Made by a program: the position numbers and the translations under genes. This document shows positions 45,425 through 55,151 of a stretch of DNA of 64,000 nucleotides, piece after piece; positions within the stretch are counted from its first letter, which is position 1, and the number at the start of each line of letters is the position of its first letter. Below the pieces are notes generated by a model, which saw only the letters and a program-made list of their open reading frames with translations, was not told the origin of the DNA and searched no databases. The DNA comes from Bacteroidota bacterium (GTDB lineage: Bacteria; Bacteroidota; Ignavibacteria; Kapaibacteriales; UBA2268): the NCBI GenBank assembly GCA_029974985.1, contig JARKQC010000140.1, positions 1 to 64,000 on the forward strand, read 5' to 3'.

Positions 45425-45537
45425 TATAAACTCCTATTTATTATGTTAAACTACTGCTATCCATCAACTTACTATCTGAACTAATCATATTTAGCCACAA
45501 AGATGTAATCCGGAAGCATGATTATTAAAAAAAAAAA

Positions 45538-45927
45538 TTAACGTTTTGAGAATTGGAAGCGTTTACGAGCTTTTTTCTGACCGTATTTTTTACGTTCAAC
45601 CATTCTCGGGTCGCGTGTCATTAAGCCATTTTGGCGTAATGGACTTTTTAATTCTTCGTCAAATTCTACTAATGCGCGAGCTATACCGAGCTGCATAGCG
45701 CCAGTTTGCCCACTTTTTCCACCACCACGTACGCTAACATTAATATCAAATTTGCCGTCGTTACTTGTTAAAAATAACGGCTTTGCGGCTTCTTGGCGAT
45801 TAATTGCTACTGGAAAATATTCTTCGAAAGAAGCTTTATTTACAGTAATTTTGCCCGTACCGGGTGAAATTAGTCTAACTTGAGCAATTGATGTTTTTCT
45901 TCTGCCAGTTGCTGAAAACACCTTCAT
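45538..45927 (-). CDS. rpsI: 30S ribosomal protein S9
   Basis: 129 residues. [15 protein letters not shown] opens the protein, [21 protein letters not shown] lies in the middle, and the C-terminus is [28 protein letters not shown], with the final SKR tail that reaches the decoding region. It is 21 bases downstream of rplM, the universal rplM-rpsI pairing. AGAGG precedes the ATG. Confidence 0.97.
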   Translation of the reverse strand: MKVFSATGRRKTSIAQVRLISPGTGKITVNKASFEEYFPVAINRQEAAKPLFLTSNDGKFDINVSVRGGGKSGQTGAMQLGIARALVEFDEELKSPLRQNGLMTRDPRMVERKKYGQKKARKRFQFSKR

Positions 45928-45948
45928 TAATTACCTCTTAATTCTATA

Positions 45949-46401
45949 TTATTTATATTGCAATTCGAAAACTTTTGGCTTCTGTGCAGAATGTGGGTGC
46001 TGGTCATTAGTGTATACTTTTAATTTCTTTACTATTTCACGACCCAATCTGTTTTTTGGAAGCATACCTTTTACACTATGTTGGATAATTTTCTCTGGAT
46101 TTTTTACTATCAAGTTCTTAAAAGTATCAACTTTTTGACCTCCCGGATAACCGGAATGTCTAAAATATTGTTTCTTTTCTGCTCTTTTGCCTTCCATAAT
46201 GACTTTATCAGCATTAACAATAATAACAAAATCCCCGGTATCAACGTGAGGAGTGAACCATGGCTTGTGTTTTCCACGTAATAAAGTTGCAACTTGTGTC
46301 GAAAGCCTGCCAACTGTCATATTTGTAGCATCTACAATCCACCAATCTCTTTTAACATCCTCTTTTCTAAACGACTTAGTAATCTTTGCTGAGGGTTCCA
46401 C
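45949..46401 (-). CDS. rplM: 50S ribosomal protein L13
   Basis: 150 residues. [44 protein letters not shown] and [13 protein letters not shown] (here [13 protein letters not shown]) blocks identify L13. [10 protein letters not shown] near residue 115 and [13 protein letters not shown] follow. The start is GTG at 46401 with the Shine-Dalgarno AGGAGTG eleven bases ahead. It heads the L13-S9 operon. Confidence 0.97.
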   Translation of the reverse strand: MEPSAKITKSFRKEDVKRDWWIVDATNMTVGRLSTQVATLLRGKHKPWFTPHVDTGDFVIIVNADKVIMEGKRAEKKQYFRHSGYPGGQKVDTFKNLIVKNPEKIIQHSVKGMLPKNRLGREIVKKLKVYTNDQHPHSAQKPKVFELQYK

Positions 46402-46442
46402 GAAACACTCCTAAAAAAAATAATTTTGAACAAAATAATTTA

Positions 46443-46474
46443 CAAAAATAATAATAATTTAGCTTTTTTACAAA
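46443..46474 (-). promoter_or_regulatory. Bacteroidota-type promoter of the rplM-rpsI operon
   Basis: Read on the - strand, TTTG (46474-46471) is followed after exactly 20 bases by TATTTTTG (46450-46443), a full match to the Bacteroidota consensus TTTG-N19/20-TAnnTTTG. The start codon lies about 42 bases downstream. Confidence 0.7.
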
Positions 46475-46519
46475 AAAAAACTATATTGCATTTTGAACGA
46501 AATTAAAAATACGAAATTT

Positions 46520-48352
46520 TTATGAACTAAAAAAAAGTTTATTGTAAAATTCTTGTGAAGTTACTCGAATTACTATTTTTTTTCCTTTCGGTGAGAAAAT
46601 TGGTATCTTGTAATTCTTTAAATTTTTAATAAAATCTTTAATTTCTATTTCGGACAAACTAATTCCATTTTTAATACTGCTCGCTATTGATAAAGAAATA
46701 CATATATTATCAAGAGTATCGCTATTTATCGAAAAATCATCTAAATTTAATTCATCAATAAATTTTCTTAAAGTTTCTTCTTCATAACCATTTCTTATAA
46801 TATCGGGTATTGTATAAAACATTATTGTATTATTTTGTAATTCAAATTTGAAACCAATTTTTTCGATTTCATTTTTAATTTTTTTTATTTTATTAAAAGC
46901 AATTTGTTCTATTTCGATAGTTATAGGAAATAATAATTCTTGTAATGAAAACTCGTTTTTATTTTCTGAAATTTTTCGCTTAGTTTTATCATAAATTATT
47001 CTTTGGCTAAATCCTGCTTGGTCTAGTACGATAATAAAATTTTCATATTCAACAAGTATAAATCTATTAATTAAATAATTATATTTTATATTATCAATAT
47101 TATCTAAAATTTCGATTTGTAATTGTGGTGAAAATGGAAGTTTCTCAAAAATATCATCAAAAGCAGTATTTTTAAAAATATTTTTACTATTATCACTCGA
47201 AAAATCATTTGAATTTTTTTTGTAAGGATTTACATCTTTATCAATAATTTCGCCCGTCATTTTATTTACATATATTTCGTTATTATCGCTAATAATACGT
47301 GTAAATGGATTTGCGGAATTAATTAAATTAATGTCCGTATTTGCTATTAAATTTTCTGAACTCAAAGCATTGATAACTGCACTTTTTACGGAATTATAGA
47401 CAAATCGCTCGTCATCAAATTTTACTTCGTGTTTTTGTGGATGAACATTTACATCAACTTTTGAATATTCAATTTCGAGATTTAATATAAACACTGGTTT
47501 ATTATTTTTATCGAGTAATTTTTCGTAACTCGAAACAACCGAATGGTATAATGAATTACTTTGAATAGAGCGTCCATTTAAAAAAAAGAATTGTCCAGAG
47601 CGGCTTTGGCGTGCTAAATGCGGCTCACCGATAAAACCACTAATTTTTATAAATTCATTTTGATAATTACACTCAATCAATGAATTGCTGACACTACGAC
47701 CTAAAAGATTGATTATTCTTTGTTTTAATAACTCTCTTTTAACATCAAAAATCAATGTATCATCATCATAAAATGTAAATCTAATATTAGGTTTAGAAAG
47801 TGCAATTTTTATTACTGTATCAGAAATATATCTAAATTCAGTAAGATTTGATTTTAAAAATTTCCTTCTTGCAGGTACATTATAAAATAAATTTCTAACG
47901 AAAATTTGAGTACCATTATCGCATTGTACCGGCTCTATTATGACTTCTTTCATAGGCTCGGAAATCAATCGCCAGCCGAAATCATCTTCTTTTCTTTTAG
48001 TTCTTATTTCGACATTAGCAACCGAACAAATAGAAGCAAGAGCTTCTCCTCGAAAACCAAAGGTTTTGATTTCTTCTAAATCATCGGAGGTGAAAACTTT
48101 GCTCGTAGTATGTCTTTTTATAGATATATCTAAATCTTCTTTACTCATTCCTATACCATTATCAACGATATGGATTAGAGATTTTCCTGCATCGCGGACA
48201 GATATAATAATAGAATCAGCATTAGCATCGAGGGAATTTTCAACAAGCTCCTTAACAACTGATTCGGGACGCTGCACAACCTCGCCCGCCGCAATTTGAT
48301 TTGCGATATATTCGGGCAACAATTTAATTCTATTTTCGATACCATCAATCAT
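46520..48352 (-). CDS. mutL: DNA mismatch repair protein MutL with degenerate endonuclease motif
   Basis: 610 residues. The N-terminal GHKL ATPase is intact: ELVENSLDANA with the catalytic Glu, DNGIGM, FGFRGEALASI and TQIFVRNLFYNVPARRKFL. A low-complexity linker (about 330-415) leads to the C-terminal dimerisation domain. There the endonuclease motif DQHAxxE appears as DQAGFSQ at about 444-450 (His to Ala, Glu to Gln). The later C-x-H-G-R-P motif appears as SPKGKK near 584-589, without the Cys and His. Bacteria lacking MutH normally keep these metal ligands, so this MutL is predicted to have lost nicking activity. Confidence 0.93.
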   Translation of the reverse strand: MIDGIENRIKLLPEYIANQIAAGEVVQRPESVVKELVENSLDANADSIIISVRDAGKSLIHIVDNGIGMSKEDLDISIKRHTTSKVFTSDDLEEIKTFGFRGEALASICSVANVEIRTKRKEDDFGWRLISEPMKEVIIEPVQCDNGTQIFVRNLFYNVPARRKFLKSNLTEFRYISDTVIKIALSKPNIRFTFYDDDTLIFDVKRELLKQRIINLLGRSVSNSLIECNYQNEFIKISGFIGEPHLARQSRSGQFFFLNGRSIQSNSLYHSVVSSYEKLLDKNNKPVFILNLEIEYSKVDVNVHPQKHEVKFDDERFVYNSVKSAVINALSSENLIANTDINLINSANPFTRIISDNNEIYVNKMTGEIIDKDVNPYKKNSNDFSSDNSKNIFKNTAFDDIFEKLPFSPQLQIEILDNIDNIKYNYLINRFILVEYENFIIVLDQAGFSQRIIYDKTKRKISENKNEFSLQELLFPITIEIEQIAFNKIKKIKNEIEKIGFKFELQNNTIMFYTIPDIIRNGYEEETLRKFIDELNLDDFSINSDTLDNICISLSIASSIKNGISLSEIEIKDFIKNLKNYKIPIFSPKGKKIVIRVTSQEFYNKLFFSS

Positions 48353-48524
48353 AATTTATTTTAAACGAATAAAATAAGTTTACTCTTTAAAAAAGTTTTC
48401 AACATTTCAACATTACTTGTATAATAATTATATAATATTTTGGCGTAAGAGTATATTCTTTCTTGTTTAAAAAGAATTCACTATTCATTTTAAACAAAAA
48501 TGTTTATGCAAACCAAATATATAA

Positions 48525-49868
48525 TTATTGATAATTTTTAAATACTTTTTCTGGAAGTTCAATATATTTTCGTTTAGGTCTATCATACAACCATTTAAAC
48601 AAAGGTAAATAATAGGAATTTTCCTTGCCATATACATAAGTTTCTGGGAAAAACTCGGCATAAGTCATACCAAGCCAAATAATATTTTCTATTTGTCCAT
48701 CAATAAATTGTACTTTTATAGAATCAGTCGTTCTTCTATCAACACCGTTTTCACCATCGTCATCACGGAAGAAATATAAACTTTTTGCATCGCCAATACT
48801 TGTTATTCCACTAACTTTTCCTGAATCTATTTCTATAATAATTTTATTACCCATAATTTGGTCGAGCCTTTGTAGTGAGATTGTATCATTACGAGAAACA
48901 GCAATAGAATTATTATACGCTTCGATAGTTCTAATTTCGTTATTTGGCAAACGAATTACAATGGAATCAGCAAATAATTGAGTAGAATCATACCAAACTA
49001 CAGGATTTCCACGCAAAATAATCAAATCCTCATCTTTGTAAAAAATAGCATTATCAGCCTTGGCACTTACGTTTTCTCTTACAATTTCTACATTACCATT
49101 AAACACATATTTTTCATTAAATAATTGACGGTAAGAGTGCATAGTATCACAAGTTATTGATAGAGTATCATAAATAATATCCCCACCATAAATTCCGATT
49201 GAATCATTTGGAAAATATAAAGTATCAATTTTTGTGATAGTGGAGTCAATTTGATATAAAATGGGATTGCCCGTAGCAAAAGAATAACTTCTCTTCGGAT
49301 AATTCATTAATGTATCGCTATTTAGAATTGCATTTGTAAATTTACCAAGTATTAAAACATTACCATAAGCAAAGCTTTCGCCGTTATTGCGATTATGAAC
49401 AATAAAATTTGAGAAAATCTTCGCAGAATCGTCCTCAATAAAAACATCTTCTTTAAATTCTGCTATAAAAGTTCTTGTATTATACGTGCCATTCTGCGCC
49501 TTTAAAAAAGTTTCTTTATCCTTTATAGTAACTCCATCAAAAGCTTGAGCAATCGAAGTATTTCCATCATAGAAAATTTTAGGTGATTTTAGAGTAAGAG
49601 TTCTTTGCGTTATAATGACATTTCCAACAAAATCAGCTTTATTTAGTTCGATATATTGTTTTGCAAAATTTGAACGTAAATTTACATCACCATGCTCGAA
49701 TTGAACATTACCATAAAAATCCCTATATGCTAAACCCGGTGTATTCGAACCAACGAGACTATCAGCGTATTTTAGCCTTATTTCTTTTGGATTGCCAGTT
49801 TGATATTGGCTATTTGCACTAAATAAGAAAATTAAAATTGTAAAAAATATGTAAAAAAACTTGCTCAT
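48525..49868 (-). CDS. OstA/LptA-like LPS-transport family protein
   Basis: 447 residues with an N-terminal signal peptide (about residues 4-18). The mature part is a long series of beta-jellyroll strands typical of the OstA/LptA/LptD-N domain. Repeated 'GNV.i...T.l.s..i.Yd' elements appear (FVGNVIITQRTLTLKSPKIFYD, FNGNVEIVRENVSAKADNAIFY). It probably carries LPS through the periplasm or caps such a bridge. It is longer than E. coli LptA (~185), as in Bacteroidota proteins annotated OstA-like. The gene is adjacent to mutL and overlaps the stop of asnB's reverse neighbour by four bases. Confidence 0.75.
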   Translation of the reverse strand: MSKFFYIFFTILIFLFSANSQYQTGNPKEIRLKYADSLVGSNTPGLAYRDFYGNVQFEHGDVNLRSNFAKQYIELNKADFVGNVIITQRTLTLKSPKIFYDGNTSIAQAFDGVTIKDKETFLKAQNGTYNTRTFIAEFKEDVFIEDDSAKIFSNFIVHNRNNGESFAYGNVLILGKFTNAILNSDTLMNYPKRSYSFATGNPILYQIDSTITKIDTLYFPNDSIGIYGGDIIYDTLSITCDTMHSYRQLFNEKYVFNGNVEIVRENVSAKADNAIFYKDEDLIILRGNPVVWYDSTQLFADSIVIRLPNNEIRTIEAYNNSIAVSRNDTISLQRLDQIMGNKIIIEIDSGKVSGITSIGDAKSLYFFRDDDGENGVDRRTTDSIKVQFIDGQIENIIWLGMTYAEFFPETYVYGKENSYYLPLFKWLYDRPKRKYIELPEKVFKNYQ

Positions 49869-51790
49869 TTCTGAGAACCAAAAAATTTATTATACCAAAT
49901 AGAAAGCATTAAAAGCATAAAAATCTCATTTTTATAATCTACTTTTGACGATTTATGTAATAAAAACATTCTATTAACAAAATTTTTATCAAAAATTCCA
50001 TTTTTTACAAAATATGAATTCATTACTATATCCATACTATATGCAAACCACGAATTTCGCAACCATTCGCGTATCGGAGCGGCAAAACCTTGCTTTTTCC
50101 TATAAATTATATTCTCTGGTAAAATTCCTTCGACTGCTTTTTTAAGAACTGACTTAGTTAATCCGGATTTTGGCAATCTAATATTTGGAGGAATTGACAT
50201 CGTAAATTCTACAAGACGGTGGTCAAGAAACGGAACTCGTGATTCAAGAGAGTGTGCCATAGTAATTTTATCAACACGCATTAATAATAATTCAGCTAAA
50301 CGATGATTAAATTCAAGTGTTATCATTCTTTGTAAATAATCAGCATTTGGGTAATTTTCATCAACAAAATTGTGCATTTTTTTTGCAAAAAGCCAAGTAT
50401 AAGACGATAATTTTTTAAATTTATCTGTAAATAAATCATTTTGCATTATTGGAGGAATTTTTGAAATACCGCTCCAATAAAGCTCCTCATTAGCCATTGC
50501 TCTTCTAAAATATTCACTTATATCATATCTATTTAATGACTTAAATAAAGAAATGCTAAATGTAGAACTAAATTTTTGTAAAAAATTAGGAAATTTTAAA
50601 TAATAATTCCAATAAGAATTTTTAAAATTATATTCTCTTCTCATCCAATCATAGCCAATAAATTGCTCGTCGCTTCCCTCGCCTACCTGAATTACAGTCG
50701 TTTTTGACGCTTTGGTCAATTTACTTAAAAAATAAAGAGGAATACAAACGGGGTCGCCATTAGGCTCATCTTCATAAAATGCCAAGTCTTCGAGAACGGA
50801 TAATCCATCTTTATCATCAATTAATATTTCATGATGATTTGTATTATATAATTTTGAAATTTGATTTGCATATTCGAGCTCATTATATTTTTGTAATTCT
50901 TTGAAACCGACTGTATATGTATCAACTGAATTAGTCATTAACTCGCTCATAAGAGCAACGTTTAAGCTCGAATCAATTCCGCCACTAAGAAACACTCCAA
51001 ACGGAACGTCGCTCATCATTCTATCTTTAATTGCAGTTCTAATTAGTCTAATAGTTTCATCTTGAATTTCTTTTTCGTTTAATTCTGTATATCCTTTTAA
51101 ATTGCTTACTGGCGACCAATATTTATCAACTCTAAATTCACTTGATTTTTTAAATTTTACAAACGAACCTGCGGGAATTTTATGTATATTTTTGAATAAA
51201 CTGCAATTATCCGAACTCATCATATAATTAAGATAATTTGGCAATTCATCAAAATTTATTTCTTTTTCTACATCATTATGGCATAGAATTGATTTTATTT
51301 CTGAACCAAAAATTAAGCGATTATTTTTATAATAATAATAAAGAGGCTTTATACCAATTCTATCACGAGCAAGAAAAATTTCATTTTCGTAGCTATCCCA
51401 AATAGCGATAGCCCACATTCCAATCATTTTATTTAAAAATTGAGTGCCATATTTTTCAAAACCAAATAAAATGGTTTCGGTATCAGTTTTTGAATGATAT
51501 TTTTTCCCTTGAAGAAGAAATTCTTTTCTTAATTCATTATGATTATAAATTTCACCATTAAAAACAATATGAAATCGCCCGTCTTTTGTGTGCATTGGTT
51601 GATTGCCTTGTGGGCTAATGTCAATTATTGCAAGACGTCTAAAACTAAGCCCACACATATTATTATCCGAAATCCATTGCCCTTCGGAGTCGGGGCCTCG
51701 ATGAATAATAATATCGCTCATTTTTTTTAGTATATTATAATTTATACTACTCGATGAGTTCCAATCAACAATTCCAGCTATACCACACAT
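49865..51790 (-). CDS. asnB: Asparagine synthase (glutamine-hydrolysing)
   Basis: 641 residues. The N-terminal class II glutaminase begins MCGIAGIVDW with the catalytic Cys2 exposed after Met removal, followed by IIHRGPDSEGQW and FNGEIYNHNELR. The synthetase domain has the pyrophosphatase loop FLSGGIDSSLNVALM near residues 263-277 and GEGSDEQFIGYDW. Such enzymes make Asn from Asp and Gln. The same family also amidates sugars or peptides in envelope loci (WbpS-, AsnO-like), so a role in glycan amidation is possible. It ends four bases inside the OstA-like gene. Confidence 0.88.
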   Translation of the reverse strand: MCGIAGIVDWNSSSSINYNILKKMSDIIIHRGPDSEGQWISDNNMCGLSFRRLAIIDISPQGNQPMHTKDGRFHIVFNGEIYNHNELRKEFLLQGKKYHSKTDTETILFGFEKYGTQFLNKMIGMWAIAIWDSYENEIFLARDRIGIKPLYYYYKNNRLIFGSEIKSILCHNDVEKEINFDELPNYLNYMMSSDNCSLFKNIHKIPAGSFVKFKKSSEFRVDKYWSPVSNLKGYTELNEKEIQDETIRLIRTAIKDRMMSDVPFGVFLSGGIDSSLNVALMSELMTNSVDTYTVGFKELQKYNELEYANQISKLYNTNHHEILIDDKDGLSVLEDLAFYEDEPNGDPVCIPLYFLSKLTKASKTTVIQVGEGSDEQFIGYDWMRREYNFKNSYWNYYLKFPNFLQKFSSTFSISLFKSLNRYDISEYFRRAMANEELYWSGISKIPPIMQNDLFTDKFKKLSSYTWLFAKKMHNFVDENYPNADYLQRMITLEFNHRLAELLLMRVDKITMAHSLESRVPFLDHRLVEFTMSIPPNIRLPKSGLTKSVLKKAVEGILPENIIYRKKQGFAAPIREWLRNSWFAYSMDIVMNSYFVKNGIFDKNFVNRMFLLHKSSKVDYKNEIFMLLMLSIWYNKFFGSQK

Positions 51791-51799
51791 TAATATTTT

Positions 51800-52525
51800 T
51801 TACCGTTTATAAAATTTAATAATATCTATCATATCTCTAACTGCTTTTTCTAATCCAGTGAAAGCGGCACGTGAAATAATTGAGTGTCCGATAGAAAATT
51901 CTGATATAGCGTCAATTTCTAAAATTTTCTTAGTATTGTTATAATTCAATCCGTGTCCAGCCGCTATATGCAAGCCAATAGAAGCACCATATTCTGCGGC
52001 AATTCTTAATTTATCGAATTCATTTATCATTTTTTCAGTTTTAAAATGATTTGCAAAAGTCCCAGTATGAATTTCAATAATATCAGCACCTGTTTCTTTT
52101 ACAGCGTCAATTTGTTTTTTGTCGGGTTCGATAAAATAACTAACTAAAATATTTTTTTCGTGCATTTTATCTGTTAATTTTTTATATTTTTCGATATTTG
52201 CGGCAAGGTCGAGTCCGCCTTCCGTTGTAAGTTCCTCACGTTTTTCGGGTACGATAGTAACTAAATCAGGTATCAAATCAAGTGCAATTTTTATTATTTC
52301 TTCATTTGCCGCCATTTCGAAAACAAATCTTGTATCTACGAGTTCGCGGATTAATTTAACATCTCGGTCATTAATATGGCGTCTATCTTCTCTTAAATGT
52401 GCTACGATGCCGTCTGCCCCTGCTAATACAGCAACTTGTGCGGCTAATAATGGTTCGGGTTCAATTCCTTTTCGGGCTTCTCTAATTGTTGCAATATGGT
52501 CAATATTTATATTTAATATTTTCAT
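51800..52525 (-). CDS. pdxJ: Pyridoxine 5'-phosphate synthase
   Basis: 241 residues. NINIDHIATIREARKGIEPEPL at the N-terminus, GIVAHLREDRRHINDRD near residue 37, EMAANEEI, TIVPEKREELTTEGGLD and IGHSII near 216 are the PdxJ motifs in order. It condenses 1-deoxy-xylulose 5-phosphate with 3-amino-2-oxopropyl phosphate to pyridoxine 5'-phosphate (DXP-dependent route). The first gene of the - strand run toward mutL. Confidence 0.96.
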   Translation of the reverse strand: MKILNINIDHIATIREARKGIEPEPLLAAQVAVLAGADGIVAHLREDRRHINDRDVKLIRELVDTRFVFEMAANEEIIKIALDLIPDLVTIVPEKREELTTEGGLDLAANIEKYKKLTDKMHEKNILVSYFIEPDKKQIDAVKETGADIIEIHTGTFANHFKTEKMINEFDKLRIAAEYGASIGLHIAAGHGLNYNNTKKILEIDAISEFSIGHSIISRAAFTGLEKAVRDMIDIIKFYKR

Positions 52526-52720
52526 TTTAATATTTTACCTTATTAAAAATTAATAATTACAAAAATAACTAATAAATCTATATAATTAATTATTATAAAT
52601 TATTATTAAAAATTGAAATAAATGATTATATTTAAAATTAGTGTAATTACAAAAAACATTTTTTTATATTTCTTTAATTTGAATAGTAAATATTTATAAA
52701 AATTAATTATGGTGTTATTT

Positions 52721-53353
52721 ATGAAAAAACTTTTATTATCTTCATTAATACTATTATTTACTTCAAATATACTTTTTGCACGTGAATATAGAACAATTAA
52801 TCATTCTATGGGGATTGGACCATTAGTTGCTTATAGACTTGGGGTAAATACTGTTGAGCCACCTAATGGCTTTAAAAATGGCGTAGGAACTGCCGCAATG
52901 CCCGATTTGGGTTTATCTTTTTATATGCCACTTAATCCAGATGATAAAATGGGATTAATAATAGACGCATATTATGCTAATTATGCATATTTAACAAAAT
53001 TTAACAATACTTCCGTTGATTGGACTGATAGATTTACATATATATCTGTAGAGCCAAAATTTTATATTTCTGGCTTTACTATTGGCCTCGGAATTGGATT
53101 TCCTTCATCTGCTGAAAGAGTTTATTCAGACCGTTCATTAGAAATAAATAGTAGCACGTTAGCAACTGTGTTTGATTTAAAAATCGGCGGACATTTTACT
53201 ATGAATGAAAGCGAGTTAGGGCGTTTGTGTTTGTTTGTAACGGGAAGTTACCAAATAAATGGTCAGTATTCTGATGATGCAAATCTTGGTTCTCTTAATC
53301 CACATCCCGCTTCTTTACAAGTAGGATTAAGTTATATTTTCAATATGGACTAA
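52721..53353 (+). CDS. Exported protein, possible outer-membrane beta-barrel
   Basis: The frame is open from an ATG at 52709, but the ATG at 52721 directly begins an N-terminal signal peptide (MKKLLLSSLILLFTSNILFA), so it is preferred, giving 210 residues. The mature part has alternating hydrophobic and polar strands rich in Gly, Tyr and Phe (FYISGFTIGLGIGFPS, LKIGGHFTMNE), ending in LQVGLSYIFNMD. A hydrophobic aromatic near the C-terminus is what small OmpW/OmpA-type barrels show. I do not recognise a specific family. Confidence 0.6.
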   Translation: MKKLLLSSLILLFTSNILFAREYRTINHSMGIGPLVAYRLGVNTVEPPNGFKNGVGTAAMPDLGLSFYMPLNPDDKMGLIIDAYYANYAYLTKFNNTSVDWTDRFTYISVEPKFYISGFTIGLGIGFPSSAERVYSDRSLEINSSTLATVFDLKIGGHFTMNESELGRLCLFVTGSYQINGQYSDDANLGSLNPHPASLQVGLSYIFNMD

Positions 53354-53383
53354 TTATTAAATATTAAATGACTATTTAATAAT
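53353..53383 (+). terminator. AT-only hairpin after the exported-protein gene
   Basis: An 11-base perfect inverted repeat (ATTATTAAATA and TATTTAATAAT) with a nine-base loop begins at the stop codon. It contains only A-T pairs and no T-run, so termination is uncertain. Confidence 0.3.
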
Positions 53384-53599
53384 GATATTTAATAAATTTA
53401 CTTAAAATAGTAAGAAATTAAGATTTTTTTAAATAATATATTATGAAAAAAAAATAATTTATGAAAATTTGATAAATATTAAATTTTTTTTCATATTTTT
53501 GAAAAATAATAGTAAAAACAGATTTTTTTTTTGTAGTTTTGAATATATATTATTGATAAAATTAATTATAGAATATTAAAATTGATTTATTATAGTAAT

Positions 53600-53614
53600 A
53601 AGGAGTAATCCCGG
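53600..53614 (+). promoter_or_regulatory. Strong Shine-Dalgarno for the 453-residue membrane protein
   Basis: AAGGAG ends nine bases before the ATG at 53615. Most genes here lack a clear Shine-Dalgarno. In this window the motif is otherwise obvious mainly at ribosomal-protein genes, which hints at high expression. A -7-like TAGTTTTG lies at 53534-53541. Confidence 0.65.
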
Positions 53615-54976
53615 ATGACAAACAAGAATTTCTCAACAAAAGCCAAGAAGTTCAAAATTGGTCTTCAACATGTTTTATTAATGTTGATACTCTCAATAGC
53701 ATTCTTTTACTTTTATTTTTTCAGCTTAGTACCAAATATGATTGCTGGATTTGTGGTGCCACTATTCCAACCATCATTGGAGCAGCAAGCAAAAATCGGT
53801 TTTGTTAATTTTGATGGTTTAGTATGGGCATCAACAACAAAAGATAAAGAACTTGCAAATATCGGCAAAGAAGTTACCAAAGATGCTATTAATAAAGAAT
53901 ATGTGTTCGATTTTTCTTGGAAAGCAAGATCAGAAGAACAACACGGATTTTCAAAAGGTAAAACAGAATGGTATGTAAGGGCTCCGATTTTAGGCGAAGA
54001 CGCAATTATTCTCGAGCCTTGGATTGGATTTATTATTTTAGCGGTTGTATTTGCATTTGTAAGTGCATTATTATTAACAATGTTTATGCCTTCGAGTATT
54101 GGATTTATGGCTGTATTATTTGATAGACAGATTGATAATACAAAAGTTAAACTCCGTCTGCAAACTGGATTCTCCGATGATATAATTGATTTGTTGATTA
54201 TGCCCGACGACAAACTTGCAGAAAAAGAAATTAGCGAAGTAAGAAGTGCTTACAGATTAATTTGGGATAGAACTATGACCGAAGATATAGCTTCTCCATT
54301 TCAATCTGCAAGATTCGAAGACGTTTTTGATTCTGATACGGATATAGTTTTCTTCCGTAATGAAGCAGTTTATACTCGTATTAAAGAATTTTTCTCTGAC
54401 TTCGTTGTTATCGAAATTCAAGATACTAAAAATGCTTTATTATGGAGACGTAATCGTTTACTTATTATGAAAGGTTTCCGTTTGTATATGTCTCACCACT
54501 TTACAGAAAAATATGCTAACTTCGTAACTGGTTTGGCTTATGGTGGTGCGGCATTCCTTATCGTAGCAGTTGGTATTCGTGGTCTTAAATTTATTCCAGC
54601 GGCACGTCCATCGTTCATTTTATTAGCGATTACACTCGAATTTACGATGCTTTCACTACTTGCTTTAACTCTTATCTATACCGAAGAAGAAGAAAGAATG
54701 GATAGAATGTTGAAGAAAATGGAAGATGCTAACCGTAGCCAGCTCGAAGCATTACGCGGTCAGCAAGCTGATATTCACCAATTATCTAACGCTCTTGTTG
54801 GTCAAACAGCAGAAATCATTCGTGCAAGAGTTGAAACTGCTATCGAAGATTATATGACAAGTGGCGACCAAATTCAAAAAGTTGTTGCTGAAGAAATTGC
54901 TAAGAAAATTATGTTCAGCCTAAGAGAAGAAAAACCAAATTCTTATAAAACTTATGGTGGCGATTCTCGTAGATAA
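53615..54976 (+). CDS. Unrecognised membrane protein with cytosolic coiled-coil tail
   Basis: 453 residues, no family recognised. Hydrophobic segments lie at about 18-40, 130-157, 302-323 and 330-354. Between the first two is a soluble, probably periplasmic domain with conserved-looking tryptophans (DFSWKAR, TEWYVRAP, LEPWIGF). Between the second and third is a charged region. The C-terminal ~100 residues are strongly helical and charged (EEEERMDRMLKKMEDANRSQ) and probably form a coiled coil. Compared with its neighbours the gene is richer in GC and in CGT and AAC codons, and it has a strong Shine-Dalgarno and its own terminator, all suggesting high expression. It stands directly upstream of the giant C25 protease gene; a link to type IX secretion or gliding is only a guess. 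Confidence 0.6.
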   Translation: MTNKNFSTKAKKFKIGLQHVLLMLILSIAFFYFYFFSLVPNMIAGFVVPLFQPSLEQQAKIGFVNFDGLVWASTTKDKELANIGKEVTKDAINKEYVFDFSWKARSEEQHGFSKGKTEWYVRAPILGEDAIILEPWIGFIILAVVFAFVSALLLTMFMPSSIGFMAVLFDRQIDNTKVKLRLQTGFSDDIIDLLIMPDDKLAEKEISEVRSAYRLIWDRTMTEDIASPFQSARFEDVFDSDTDIVFFRNEAVYTRIKEFFSDFVVIEIQDTKNALLWRRNRLLIMKGFRLYMSHHFTEKYANFVTGLAYGGAAFLIVAVGIRGLKFIPAARPSFILLAITLEFTMLSLLALTLIYTEEEERMDRMLKKMEDANRSQLEALRGQQADIHQLSNALVGQTAEIIRARVETAIEDYMTSGDQIQKVVAEEIAKKIMFSLREEKPNSYKTYGGDSRR

Positions 54977-55008
54977 TACTTTTTTAAAAAATGTTTTTAA
55001 AATATTAA

Positions 55009-55038
55009 AACCCGACTATGACTTTTAGTTGGGTTTTT
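55009..55038 (+). terminator. Intrinsic terminator after the 453-residue membrane protein gene
   Basis: AACCCGACTA and TAGTTGGGTT form a 10-bp stem with one G-T pair, followed by a T-run. It lies about 30 bases after the stop codon. Confidence 0.88.
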
Positions 55039-55151
55039 TTGTAACTTTTATCATATTAAGTTGTTATTATACAAAATATTGAATTTTAAATAATAATCAA
55101 TATGTTAATAAGTCAATATTATTTTTAAATTATTATCGAATCTATTTAATT

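Noticed and set aside
45425..45537. Ribosomal-protein leader (autoregulatory RNA) before rpsB
   Set aside because: The 113-base gap holds a -7-like element and a Shine-Dalgarno, but I could not find a convincing conserved structure by eye.
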